Shown here piece after piece: positions 1 to 8,147 of a DNA stretch of 64,000 bases. The translations under genes were made by a program, and so were the position numbers. The DNA is from Gemmataceae bacterium (lineage in GTDB: Bacteria > Planctomycetota > Planctomycetia > Gemmatales > Gemmataceae): positions 36,012-100,011 of the forward strand of contig JAIEMG010000045.1 in assembly GCA_019752375.1 (NCBI GenBank). The letters are read 5' to 3'. The notes under the pieces are model-generated. The model searched no databases and was not told the origin of the DNA. It saw only the letters and a program-made list of their open reading frames with translations. Position 1 is the first letter of the stretch; each line of letters begins with the position of its first letter.

Positions 1-277
1 CTGTTCTTGTGTAGCGGTTCGACTCACCCATTCTGAATTGGCGTAACTCTATTACCTCTGTGGGGGATCGAACCCCGCAAGCCAACGTGGTCGGAACGGC
101 ATTAACCCCGATTACAGGTGCAGGACCACACGGGACGGGAATACAAATGGGGAGTGCAACCCACCTACACTTTCCCGCGAGTGCCAAATCTCCAAGACGG
201 AGCAAAAACACTCGATGCCGCTCGGCACACCGACCACGCCAGCCGCCGCTCCAGTCAGCGACAGAGGCCGCTGCCTT

Positions 278-514
278 CTATTGCGAATGTCTGGCATTGC
301 GGTCGATAAGCTGGAAGAACGTTCTGAAGTCCTGGGCTTGTGCGATGCAAGCAGCAAGCACCTCATCATCGACCATGCGCTCCTGACATCGATTACAGGT
401 TATGTAAGCCTCGATGATAAGATCATCTGGCATCAGGTCGATGAAGTGAGTAGGCGCGGCACCATGTTGCCGATGACATTCCCGTAACTGCTCTGCAAGT
501 TCATGTTTGTTCAT
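278..514 (-). CDS. small conserved-looking hypothetical protein
   Basis: This 78-residue protein has no recognised family. The start at 514 is chosen because AAGGAGA lies 8 bases upstream on the minus strand; the longer upstream reading lacks such a site. The N-terminus (MNKHELAEQLRECHRQHG) is amphipathic. The middle has a CNRC pair, followed by an acidic helix and a tail rich in R, N and H. A single Cys pair is too little to call a zinc ribbon. It lies downstream of another short Cys-containing gene on the same strand and may be co-transcribed with it. Function is unknown. Confidence 0.6.
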   Translation of the reverse strand: MNKHELAEQLRECHRQHGAAPTHFIDLMPDDLIIEAYITCNRCQERMVDDEVLAACIAQAQDFRTFFQLIDRNARHSQ

Positions 515-636
515 TGGTACTTTCTCCTTGGCGATTCCGTGCGGCAGGTGCGCTGCCGCTTTCACTTGTCTGGCGTCTATTGGTCGGTAGGAACACCACC
601 AGAAACCCGATTCCTGGCAGGGTGTCATTCGGCCAC

Positions 637-981
637 TCACTCTTCCTCGGTGCCACCTGCCGCAACCCGAACCTTCTTGATGAACTTTTGGCAGATGCGG
701 CAGTAGACTTTCACAAACCCAGCCTCGTACTTCGCCCACAACGGCGCTTTGCGGTGGCATTTCTTCTCAAAGCTGGCCGCAGCCGCTTCGGTGGCAACCT
801 CGCCCACCACGCGGCCACAGACACAAGCCAAGGTCATTACCTGTGACTGCCGAAACTCAATCGCCAGCCCCGCGCTACTGTGGCAGTGAGGGTGGAACCA
901 CAACATACTGCCAAGTGTCTTTCCACATCCGCATGAGCAGGGCCGCTTCAGCCGTGCATCCAGCATTTGTCTCGTCAACAT
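637..981 (-). CDS. cysteine-rich small protein, possible zinc-binding
   Basis: About 114 residues. An N-terminal CSCGCGK cluster is followed by HPHCH, then ACVCG, KCH and a C-terminal YCRICQKF. These paired cysteines and histidines suggest one or two zinc-binding knuckles, although no named family is recognised. Two adjacent ATGs are possible (987 and 981). The one at 981 has AAGGAA at the better spacing of about 7 bases, so it is preferred. It precedes the 278-514 gene on the same strand, with about 120 bases between them. Function is unknown. Confidence 0.6.
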   Translation of the reverse strand: MLTRQMLDARLKRPCSCGCGKTLGSMLWFHPHCHSSAGLAIEFRQSQVMTLACVCGRVVGEVATEAAAASFEKKCHRKAPLWAKYEAGFVKVYCRICQKFIKKVRVAAGGTEEE

Positions 982-1699
982 GCGCATTTTCCTTGTAGCG
1001 TTTGTTTTGTTTCAATGCGCAGGCGGATCGCTCGGTGAAGCAACGGGCTTCGCCGAGGTGGAACACGCCCGACCTACGGTTCTATTGGATTGCTTGCGGC
1101 AGATTGGGCCGCTATGGATGTGCTATTGCGTCCGTGAGTCTATTCCGCGTCCATGCGTGCGGTATTTGTGGTAGGCGAGTCCCATCCTAACTCCAAACCG
1201 AAATCTGTCAACGTTGTTTTCAGGATTCTCCATGAGGACTTGGACTGTGCATCGCAGGGAGGTAGTAGCGGAATGAGAAAGTGAAATGCTGCTTCCAGAT
1301 CAATCGGGAAAAGTGGAAAAGCGAAATGCGCGAACGACGGTTCTTCAAGGTTAGCGATGCCGCTAAAGCGTTAGTATAAGGCTATAAGAGTCTCGCTATA
1401 AGAACTAAAGCTACGGCGCGAAAAGCACTTTTCAGCAGCCGCCGATTCATTGCATCATTGTCTCACTTGTGTTATCATGCTGACAACAAGCAGCAACTCC
1501 CTGCCTACTTCCATCTGACTTCCTCTTCACTTCTACGCCACTGCCTTTCCAGGCCACCGCTGCTGGGTCGCCCTAGCCTTGGTCTTGGTCGAGTCAACTC
1601 ATTGCCCAGTGCCAGCCTTCGCCGTGGCTTCCTGGAAAACTGCTTTTCTCGGAAAAAATATAGAAGGCACGCTCCTATATAAGCGTAGGAACGCAAACC
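982..1699. other. gene-free stretch ahead of the element's HTH/primase operon
   Basis: No convincing coding sequence is seen on either strand. Around 1375-1400 the hexamer TATAAG occurs three times within about 25 bases, and the stretch is less GC-rich than its surroundings. It separates the two leftward Cys-containing genes from the rightward excisionase-like operon, so it should contain divergent promoters. Confidence 0.5.
1673..1690 (+). promoter_or_regulatory. inverted repeat overlapping a -10-like box before the HTH operon
   Basis: TCCTA and TAGGA form an inverted repeat with 8 bases between them. A -10-like TATATAAG lies inside, and the next start codon is at 1700. This arrangement suits a short promoter with a dyad operator, perhaps for autoregulation by the HTH protein that follows. 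The regulatory role is inference. Confidence 0.4.
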
Positions 1700-1906
1700 A
1701 TGAAAACGGATTTATTACTTTTGCAGGACGTGGCCGAACAACTCGGCGTTCGCTACTACCGTGTCGTTTATGCGATTAAGAGCGGCCAGGTGCCCGACGT
1801 GAAGCTGCGGGTCGGCAATCGCCGCGTCTTCCAGCAGGACGAACTGCGTCGGCTGGCGGACTTCTTCGGCGTCAAACTGAAGGAACAGGAGGCCCATGCC
1901 AAATGA
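1700..1906 (+). CDS. excisionase / MerR-like helix-turn-helix protein
   Basis: A 68-residue protein with the usual excisionase-type winged HTH pattern: LLQDVAEQLGVRYYRVVYAI (helix-turn-recognition helix), then a short basic wing (LRVGNRRVFQQDELRRL). Such proteins bind DNA as excision directionality factors or small repressors. AGGAA precedes the ATG. The following gene overlaps by 11 bases, so the two are translationally coupled. Its place at the head of a primase operon fits a control gene of a mobile element. Whether it serves excision or replication control cannot be told from sequence. Confidence 0.75.
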   Translation: MKTDLLLLQDVAEQLGVRYYRVVYAIKSGQVPDVKLRVGNRRVFQQDELRRLADFFGVKLKEQEAHAK

Positions 1907-2153
1907 GTTCGCCACCATGCGGGAGATTGGCAGGCTGTTCGGCGTGACCAATCACACCATCGGCAGGAAGCTCAAGGAGTTGGGCCTGCGGACGCCTGAC
2001 GGAAAGCCCAGCAGCGAGGCGTTTTCCCGTGGTCTTGTCGAGCAGAAATGGACCGACGATCACAAGCACTACTGCTGGGTCTGGCACATTGCGAAGACGG
2101 TGCCGCTCTTGGAGAAGGCAGGGCTGGTGAGACAACAGCCCGAAGTCCCATGA
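1896..2153 (+). CDS. small HTH-containing accessory protein
   Basis: 85 residues. The N-terminal MREIGRLFGVTNHTIGRKLK reads as a helix-turn-helix, so DNA binding is likely. The C-terminal half (WVWHIAKTVPLLEKAGL) is hydrophobic and helical, with no family recognised. A strong GGAGG site inside the preceding gene sets the start, and the two frames overlap by 11 bases. It is followed by an inverted repeat and then the primase gene, so it probably belongs to a replication or excision control unit. Confidence 0.65.
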   Translation: MPNEFATMREIGRLFGVTNHTIGRKLKELGLRTPDGKPSSEAFSRGLVEQKWTDDHKHYCWVWHIAKTVPLLEKAGLVRQQPEVP

Positions 2154-2156
2154 AAC

Positions 2157-2189
2157 AGCAAGGCCCGCCATTGGTTGACGGGCCTTGCT
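2157..2189. terminator. strong stem-loop between HTH genes and primase
   Basis: AGCAAGGCCCG and CGGGCCTTGCT form a perfect 11-bp stem with an 11-base loop just after the stop at 2153. It is followed by a run of A, not T, so it is not a textbook rightward intrinsic terminator. It could act as an attenuator ahead of the primase gene. Confidence 0.5.
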
Positions 2190-2231
2190 GATTGCACAAA
2201 AAAACTCTCGACTCAAGTATATAGGAGTAGG

Positions 2232-4214
2232 ATGCACAGAAAAATATCACAAAATCTCGACCAGTCTTTGCCAGCATTCACTGCGGCAACCCGTCCCGAT
2301 CATCTGAGAACCAGAATCCAGTGGAAACGTGCCCGCCGCAAGGTGCGGAAGGGCGTACAGCCCGTCGCCCGCCTAACCTGGAAAACGACCGAATGGCAGG
2401 ATGGCGACTGCCATGCCACCGATGGCACGGTGGAGGAAATTAAAGAACGAGTGACCGTCACCTGTGAATGCGGTTTGTTCGGTGTCGAACAAACGGCTCC
2501 CTACCGTGGCACCTGCCGCACTTGGGCCGTCGAGATTTTCAGGCGGTACTTCGTGGAGTTCACCAGCCCCGAATACCACATCTATTGGGCCGATCCAGCC
2601 GATCCCCGATGGTTGAAGTACGGATGGCCGTTCCCTGGCGAGAAAAAAGCTGGCTGGAAGTACGGCAACGGCCCGCTCACCGATGAACTCCTGAAAGTAC
2701 ATCTGCGCGGGAAAGGGCGATACGGTGTTCGCGGCGGCAAGTGGACGCGGTTCCTCGCCCTGGACCTGGACCTGCACGACGGCGATCCTGCCGTCTTCCT
2801 CGACATGCTTCGGGTGCTGCTGGCCGAATTCCACGGCAAGGACGGCTGGCACTTCCAGGTGGCCGAGAAGGGGGCACGGGGCATTCACCTCATCAGGTGC
2901 TTCAGCAAGCCTCGGCTGGTCGCAGAGGTTCGGGCGGAACTGGAGCGGAAACTTCAAGACCTGGACCGCCGCCACCCCGACCTGGCCGCAAGGGCGCTGG
3001 CGGCTGGCATGAACCCCTTCACGAAGGTCGAAATCTTCCCTCATGAGCGCAAAGGCTTCCGTCTGCCCCTTTGCTCAGGCCGCACGATGCTGCTCGACAG
3101 GCCGCTGCCCCTGGTCTTCAACCAGAGGATGAAGCGGGAAGTGCAGGACGTGGAGGGCTACGTCTCCTGGCTGTCCAGGGACGAGAAGACCTACATGCCC
3201 GCCGAGGAGGTCATCACCTACGTCAAGGATCGCCTGGCCCCGCCCAAGCCCAAGGTGCAACCGAAAACCGAGCGGCAGGCCGTTGGCGATTCCAAGAACG
3301 GCGCAGCGGCAGACGGCCTGGCCGACCTGGGGCCGATGAAGGGACAATTTGCGCAGAAGTTAGTTGCATTCTGGACAGGTGCCGACACGCCGCCCGACAG
3401 CCTGAACCCGTGGATCGGCATGACGGCCCGCGTCCTGCCCTTCTACCTGGATGACCAGGAAGACGCCGTTGCCCTGATCGAACGCTACATCGACGAACTG
3501 CCCGACGTGAGCTTTTCCGACCGCTTGAGCGGCGGTAGGCGTGCCGAAGTCAGCAGGGTGATCCGCGCCACGGTGAAGACAGTCTACCGCAGCAACGGTT
3601 ATCAAGACGATCCAGCAACGTCCACCGAGAAGCTCCAGGCCACGGTCGCCGCCTGGAAGAAACGCGGCTTCGACCCGACCGACAAGACGACCTGGGATCG
3701 AGCCGCCGTTAATAACCTGCCCGACGTGAGCGTTAATAACTTCTTCTGGAAGGCCGAGGACGTTATTAAGCTCGGCTTGCTCCAGAACGCACTGCACGCC
3801 AGCCTGGAAACTGTATCCAGCGCCATGAAGTACCTGCTGAATCTGGTCAAAAAGCACGATGGCGAAATCGCCATCAATCTTGTGAAAAAGGTGCTGGAGA
3901 AGTTCGGCATTGCCTGTGGTCATCACGGCAAAGCAAACAAGGTGATGAAGCTGCTCTGCCAGTGGAAATGGGTCTATATTCGTGCTTTTGAGCGGTGGTA
4001 TCCGCAAGAAGAAGATGGGGAGAAGAAGCAAGGTAGAGCCAGGAGCTATGGTGTTGGTGCGGAGATGGCTGACAAGTTCGAGGCGAAGTGTGGTGGTAAT
4101 AACACAACACACACAACGTATCTATATATTGTGTCCCATCACAACGAGTCACCTGAACCCGTCTTGGCAACTTTCGAGCCTCAAGGCGATGAAATCTCCC
4201 TTGGCTGGCCCTGA
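2232..4214 (+). CDS. archaeo-eukaryotic-type primase / replication protein
   Basis: A 660-residue protein with hallmarks of the archaeo-eukaryotic primase (AEP) fold. LALDLDLHDG at about residues 175-184 supplies the metal-binding acidic motif. GARGIHLI at about 214-221 matches the nucleotide-binding sxH motif. VEIFP at about 266-270 with a following RLPL resembles the third motif seen in plasmid and TOTE-type primases. The long C-terminus holds helical, winged-helix-like sequence. The start at 2232 is chosen because AGGAG lies 5 bases before it; an in-frame ATG at 2175 falls inside the upstream stem-loop and has no such site. Probably it initiates or primes replication of this element. Iteron-like repeats lie in its 3' end and just downstream. 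Confidence 0.8.
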   Translation: MHRKISQNLDQSLPAFTAATRPDHLRTRIQWKRARRKVRKGVQPVARLTWKTTEWQDGDCHATDGTVEEIKERVTVTCECGLFGVEQTAPYRGTCRTWAVEIFRRYFVEFTSPEYHIYWADPADPRWLKYGWPFPGEKKAGWKYGNGPLTDELLKVHLRGKGRYGVRGGKWTRFLALDLDLHDGDPAVFLDMLRVLLAEFHGKDGWHFQVAEKGARGIHLIRCFSKPRLVAEVRAELERKLQDLDRRHPDLAARALAAGMNPFTKVEIFPHERKGFRLPLCSGRTMLLDRPLPLVFNQRMKREVQDVEGYVSWLSRDEKTYMPAEEVITYVKDRLAPPKPKVQPKTERQAVGDSKNGAAADGLADLGPMKGQFAQKLVAFWTGADTPPDSLNPWIGMTARVLPFYLDDQEDAVALIERYIDELPDVSFSDRLSGGRRAEVSRVIRATVKTVYRSNGYQDDPATSTEKLQATVAAWKKRGFDPTDKTTWDRAAVNNLPDVSVNNFFWKAEDVIKLGLLQNALHASLETVSSAMKYLLNLVKKHDGEIAINLVKKVLEKFGIACGHHGKANKVMKLLCQWKWVYIRAFERWYPQEEDGEKKQGRARSYGVGAEMADKFEAKCGGNNTTHTTYLYIVSHHNESPEPVLATFEPQGDEISLGWP

Positions 4215-4393
4215 TGAGCGTTATTAACGACCAAGAACAGGCTGACATACGGTTATTACCCGAAGACGGTGCGTACAGGCTGCGCACTGGAGTCATGTTG
4301 TTGCTATCGTGTTGGGCAGTAAGACGTTATTAGCGGCTGCGCATGGCAGCGTGCCGTTATTGGCCGTGTAGGGTCAGAGCCGTTTGTTATTAA
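3707..4393. repeat. iteron-like GTTATTA repeats, candidate replication origin
   Basis: GTTATTA or its inverse GTTAATAAC/GTAATAAC occurs at about 3708, 3732, 3762, 4096, 4220, 4252, 4326, 4356 (variant GTTATTG) and 4386. Several neighbours are 30-32 bases apart (3732-3762, 4220-4252, 4326-4356, 4356-4386). Two copies inside the primase gene are perfect GTTAATAAC palindromes read as Val-Asn-Asn, using AT-rich codons unusual for this gene. Regular spacing next to a primase suggests binding sites for a replication initiator, but no experimental support can be seen here. Confidence 0.6.
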
Positions 4394-4401
4394 ACGCCGC
4401 C

Positions 4402-4416
4402 AATTGCCATTGTACC
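4402..4416 (+). promoter_or_regulatory. shared upstream motif, copy 1 (AATTGCCATTGTACC)
   Basis: This copy differs from the consensus AACTGC[A/C]ATTGTACC at one base. It ends 44 bases before the start codon at 4461. See the other copies at 6983, 18427, 19406, 20058, 20639, 25395 and 30581. Confidence 0.6.
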
Positions 4417-4460
4417 TGTTCCCCCTGGACGAGTTTGCTCTCACTCCAAAGGGGAAACCG

Positions 4461-4616
4461 ATGTATCAATGCTCGACCTGCGGCGCTCCCATATCACCCA
4501 ACGCGCCGATCTGCTTCAACTGCGGCGAGACGACGATGAACGCCGAGGGCGGGTGTATGCTCCTGACCGCCGTGCTGGTCGTGCTGATGATGGCGCTGTG
4601 CGCTGGGGCGCTATAG
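4461..4616 (+). CDS. zinc-ribbon small membrane protein
   Basis: 51 residues. CSTCG and CFNCG form a four-cysteine zinc ribbon in the first half. The C-terminal half (LLTAVLVVLMMALCAGAL) is a single membrane-spanning helix. An AAAGGGG site precedes the ATG. The protein would be anchored in the membrane with the ribbon at the N-terminus. It is preceded by the shared 15-bp motif, so it probably has its own promoter. Function is unknown. Confidence 0.65.
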   Translation: MYQCSTCGAPISPNAPICFNCGETTMNAEGGCMLLTAVLVVLMMALCAGAL

Positions 4617-4688
4617 ACCGCCAACGCAAGCCCTGGCGTTCTATGACGGGTTTCTTTTTGTCCAAGAAGAGAGTTTCACCGATGAAAC

Positions 4689-5846
4689 CTATCCTTCCTG
4701 CCCCACCAGTGCAGGCTGGCGGTACTTATTGAAGTTCGGGCCTGGCGAGTAAACAAACGCCCCCTGGCTGGTCCTGGTGGCCTTGAGGACGCCCTCCTCG
4801 GCCATCAGCGCCAGCACTTCTTCAAGGCGGTTGCGGTAGCCCGATGACGGGTCGCGGGGCGGGTAATCGAGCCATCTGCGGCGGTACTTGCCAAGGTCGC
4901 TGGAGCCGACGAACTGCTTTCCCAGGCGGTCGATCACGGCGATGATGCTGGCGTAATCCTTCTCTTTCCCCACTGGCAGCCGTGGCACGGCTGGTTTCGG
5001 CGCTTGACGGGTCGGGCTGACTAACTGGCCTGCCTGGAACCGCTGGACCAACCGCAGCAGGGCGTGGTTTTCAGTGGATCGGGCGAACTCCTCGATGGCC
5101 TGGATCACGACCTGGCGGGCGGTCCTGGCCTGTCGGTCGCCGTAAGTCTGCCTCAGCGCGTCTGATTTCTGGCCCGCGAGCATCGCCTGGAAGACGGCGA
5201 CCAGGGGCAGGCCGTAAGCGGTTTCCTTCTGGCGCAAGTTGGACACAAGATCGCCAACAATTTCACCAAACGCCGTGTCGGTCGAAGATCGGGCTGGGAG
5301 TTGGTCTGGGGGCAGACCGTGGCTGGGATCGCCTTCCTTGGTCCTGCCGACGCCGATGGAGACGGTGCCCGCAGGCCGAGCTTCGGCCCGTCGCAGACGG
5401 ACAATCTTGCCCTTACGAATGTTGCGGACGGCGAACTCCAAGAACTTCATAAACCTGGCCTGGAGAGGGTTTTCACCGAGCTTGAAGGGGCGGCTTTCAT
5501 CGAATCCGCCGAAGACCGTGGCTCTCGGCCCGCCCGCGTCGGTGCTGGGCATCATCATCTTCTCGAAGACGTAGCCCAGCGCCGCTTCCATGTCGTACTG
5601 CTGGTGGATGCCGTTCTTGAGGAGGGCGTCCACGATGTAGGTGGAAAACGAACGGCAGTTGCCACGGCGGTCCTGAATGGGGCAACTCAGCATCTTCTCG
5701 AAGGTGGCGCGTAAGTTCGGGTCTGTGGTTCGTTCGATGACGGCCCGCAGCGCCGCCTTGAATGCCTGCTCGTAGCCCTGCAAGATTCCAGGCGAAACGA
5801 ACCGATCACGGTCTTCCGCAAGTAGCCAGCACCAGAATGTGTCCAC
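4689..5846 (-). CDS. hypothetical protein of the mobile element
   Basis: A 385-residue soluble protein with no family recognised. It begins with GTG, eight bases after the stop of the upstream gene on the same strand, so it is probably translated by coupling. The first 150 residues are helical, with conserved-looking stretches such as FEKMLSCPIQDRRGNC and KFLEFAVRNIRKGKIVRL. A low-complexity linker follows, then a winged-helix-like C-terminus (YRNRLEEVLALMAEEGVL). The basic helical middle and possible C-terminal wHTH suggest DNA binding, but this is only inference. Confidence 0.65.
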   Translation of the reverse strand: MDTFWCWLLAEDRDRFVSPGILQGYEQAFKAALRAVIERTTDPNLRATFEKMLSCPIQDRRGNCRSFSTYIVDALLKNGIHQQYDMEAALGYVFEKMMMPSTDAGGPRATVFGGFDESRPFKLGENPLQARFMKFLEFAVRNIRKGKIVRLRRAEARPAGTVSIGVGRTKEGDPSHGLPPDQLPARSSTDTAFGEIVGDLVSNLRQKETAYGLPLVAVFQAMLAGQKSDALRQTYGDRQARTARQVVIQAIEEFARSTENHALLRLVQRFQAGQLVSPTRQAPKPAVPRLPVGKEKDYASIIAVIDRLGKQFVGSSDLGKYRRRWLDYPPRDPSSGYRNRLEEVLALMAEEGVLKATRTSQGAFVYSPGPNFNKYRQPALVGQEG

Positions 5847-5853
5847 ACGGTAT

Positions 5854-6090
5854 CTAGCCGCCGACCAGCGATTTTTCGGGAGACGGGATCACGACGACTT
5901 CCAGGTGGTCGTTCATTTTCTGAACACCGACCCGAACAACGGCTCCTTCCAGGCAGAAGTCGATCAGCAGCGGATTGACGGCTTCCTGGCGGAACTTGGC
6001 GGTCGCCGTGTCCACCATGCGCTGGAGTTGTTCCTGGCCGATGCCGTGGGTTTGGATCAGGGCGGGATCGACGTGGATGTTGCGTTTCAT
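5854..6090 (-). CDS. small hypothetical protein, operon partner of the 385-residue protein
   Basis: 78 residues with a mixed alpha/beta pattern. There are no Cys clusters, signal or membrane segment. The reading frame ends eight bases before the GTG start of the next gene, which supports an operon. No clear ribosome binding site is seen ahead of its ATG. No family is recognised. Confidence 0.5.
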   Translation of the reverse strand: MKRNIHVDPALIQTHGIGQEQLQRMVDTATAKFRQEAVNPLLIDFCLEGAVVRVGVQKMNDHLEVVVIPSPEKSLVGG

Positions 6091-6158
6091 GCGGGTATCT
6101 ATGCGGCTGGAGGCGGGGTTTGCGCTACCGAGTCGCTGATCTGATGCCGTAGATTTCG

Positions 6159-6965
6159 CTATTCATCTTCCAGGTCGCGCAGCACCTTGCGAAACGTCGG
6201 TCGAGAGATTCCCTCGCGACGGCAAAACGACGTGATCGTTTCCCGCTTCGTACTGTCTTCCCGCTGCCAGGCCATTATCTTGTACCGAATTACCTCCGTG
6301 ACCTTCGCGGGTCGCCTTGATCCCTTCTTTGCGCGATGCAGGTCAACTATCCGCATCATCAGCGTGGGAATCTTCAGTTGGATCAACTCCAGTTCGGAGA
6401 TGGGATTGCCCACTTGGACGCTGAATTGGTAGAACCTGTCCACCTTTTCCGTCATACTTCCAATTACGGCGCGGCAGCGGTCCATGATTGGGCGGTGAAG
6501 GTCTTTGTCCCAATCGTCCACGGTCGTCAGCAAGCGATAGAACGTGGGGCGGGAGATACGGAGCCGCTTGCAAAGGGCGACGACCGTTTCACGGTTCTTG
6601 CGGTCCTGACGCTTCCAGTTCCAGACCTCCTCGAAGACTCTGTGGGCTTTCAACGTAGTCCGATCCCCCCTCTTGGACCGTTTCAATTCCTCGATCAGTT
6701 CCCGCAGCCTGGTTGCGTCGTGCTTCACGCCAGCCAGCACGCCTTTGAAGCCTTCTTCCCTCAGACGGACGACCTGCACTTCAATTTCACCAAGCACACG
6801 CTCGCAGGCATCAGCCGCCGCCGTGCGAGGTGACTGCTGCGGTTGTCGTGCTGGGCGTGCCTTAGATTGGGACTCATCAGGATCGAAGGCCAACTGCACG
6901 ACCTTCCGCCGTGACTTGCCCCGCCGCCCTTTCCGTGTTCTCGCCTTTCGCGCTTCCTGATCCAT
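6159..6965 (-). CDS. DNA-binding protein with duplicated helix-turn-helix
   Basis: A 268-residue protein with a strongly basic N-terminus (KARTRKGRRGKSRRK) and two similar HTH units. The first (about residues 105-150) contains RETVVALCKRLRISRPTFYR; the second (about 222-266) contains RETITSFCRREGISRPTFRK. Each follows a WKRQD / WQRED-type helix, so the whole roughly 45-residue unit is duplicated. Such a protein could bind two half-sites or a direct repeat. It heads the leftward group ending at 4689. A partial copy of the shared 15-bp motif lies just outside its start on the opposite strand. Confidence 0.65.
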   Translation of the reverse strand: MDQEARKARTRKGRRGKSRRKVVQLAFDPDESQSKARPARQPQQSPRTAAADACERVLGEIEVQVVRLREEGFKGVLAGVKHDATRLRELIEELKRSKRGDRTTLKAHRVFEEVWNWKRQDRKNRETVVALCKRLRISRPTFYRLLTTVDDWDKDLHRPIMDRCRAVIGSMTEKVDRFYQFSVQVGNPISELELIQLKIPTLMMRIVDLHRAKKGSRRPAKVTEVIRYKIMAWQREDSTKRETITSFCRREGISRPTFRKVLRDLEDE

Positions 6966-6982
6966 CGTTCACCCTCCCAGCC

Positions 6983-6997
6983 AACTGCAATTGTAAG
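6983..6997 (+). promoter_or_regulatory. shared upstream motif, copy 2 (divergent 3' end)
   Basis: AACTGCAATTGTAAG matches the first 13 positions of the consensus. It points rightward but is 171 bases from the start at 7169, farther than the other copies, so it may be a degenerate site or may act on the divergent gene pair. Confidence 0.35.
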
Positions 6998-7168
6998 CCA
7001 ATGTAAACGATAAAGCTTTCCACAGCCCGCTCATGCCACACAAATCCCATATCGTATTTCTGCTAAAGGCTTTGCGCGCGTGTTGCGGCCGAGCCAAAAA
7101 CGCTTTTCGGGCCAGCGCGCGGAAGAGTAGGGAACGAGTCACTGATCCCAAGAAGAAAGGACAACGAC

Positions 7169-7570
7169 ATGAAAGCGTCAAATGACGGCGAGAAGGTCGT
7201 GGAGGTGCAGGCGTCGGACCTGTTCATGGAAGATGGCCTGTACTACCTGTGGGCACGGAGCAAACGACGACCGTGCATCATGCCCTGCGGGCACGACGGC
7301 CCTGACGGAATCCTGATGTTCAACACGGCAGCGGCAGCCCGCCGCTACTTGGAGTCGCTGGCCGAGTGCCATCCGACGATGCGCGTCGAAGACTGGCCGA
7401 TCAGGTTCGTCGATGTGACCAATCTGCCGTTCTTCTTCAAGAAGTGGAAGAAGTCCCGCAAGGTGATTTTCCCCCGTGTCACCGATCTTGGCCACCAGGT
7501 CTTCCAGACGCGGGCCGTGATCGAAATGAGCCGAGCGGTGAGCGCACCGCCTGTGGAAAGCGCGGCCTAG
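7169..7570 (+). CDS. hypothetical protein
   Basis: 133 residues; AAAGGA lies about 10 bases before the ATG. The N-terminal part is beta-rich (VVEVQASDLFMEDGLYYLWA) and the middle is aromatic and proline-rich (DWPIRFVDVTNLPFFFKKW). No family is recognised. It is the first of a rightward run of element genes leading to the methyltransferase. Confidence 0.6.
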   Translation: MKASNDGEKVVEVQASDLFMEDGLYYLWARSKRRPCIMPCGHDGPDGILMFNTAAAARRYLESLAECHPTMRVEDWPIRFVDVTNLPFFFKKWKKSRKVIFPRVTDLGHQVFQTRAVIEMSRAVSAPPVESAA

Positions 7571-7648
7571 TTTCCAATGCTGAGTCGGGCACGGTGTCCG
7601 ACCCTTTTGTACCTGAACATGAACCCGAAAATAATGAGGTAGTCACCA

Positions 7649-7963
7649 ATGAAGAAGGCACTGAAGAGCAAAGCGGTTATGAAGTCTGTGAAAACGGCGA
7701 TCACGACAACACCGAAAGCCATCGAGCCATTCGAGATTCGCGGGGTTCCCGATGACGGCGAAATCGTCATGGAAATCACCAGATGTGATTCGCCGTGGAC
7801 CGAGGAATCCATCGTTCAAGGAATTAACGACGGAACCCTCAATCCTTATTTCCGCCTGGACGGTGGGGTGGAGATTTTCCTCGATTCGGACGGGCAAATT
7901 GGGGAACAGGTCGCAAGCGGTCGATGGACTTTCGATTTCTGCGGCTTAGCCGAGTGTTACTAA
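7649..7963 (+). CDS. small hypothetical protein
   Basis: 104 residues. A lysine-rich N-terminus (MKKALKSKAVMKSVK) is followed by an acidic beta-rich body. GAGG precedes the ATG. No family is recognised. It lies between the 133-residue hypothetical and the DUF3102-like gene, all in the same direction. Confidence 0.5.
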   Translation: MKKALKSKAVMKSVKTAITTTPKAIEPFEIRGVPDDGEIVMEITRCDSPWTEESIVQGINDGTLNPYFRLDGGVEIFLDSDGQIGEQVASGRWTFDFCGLAECY

Positions 7964-8147
7964 CCAATTAGCCGTCTCGCGGTGACGCTGAAAGCCCGTA
8001 TCTTCAATTTGCCCACGATGAAGCACTGCGGGCTTCACTTTGCCCTAAACAACAATCTTGGCTCACCTTTTTTACATTGGCTGTTTTTGTAGTACCGTAA
8101 GGGTGCTGCTTCACCTTGACCATCAACAACACAACAAGGACTAACCC

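Noticed and set aside
60..85. T-arm-like sequence (GGGGGATCGAACCCC) on the minus strand
   Set aside because: The surrounding bases do not form the other tRNA arms, and the outermost T-stem pair is mismatched.
60..386. Rightward reading frames before 1 kb
   Set aside because: Composition looks non-coding, and they run opposite the better-supported leftward gene at 278-514, which has a strong ribosome site.
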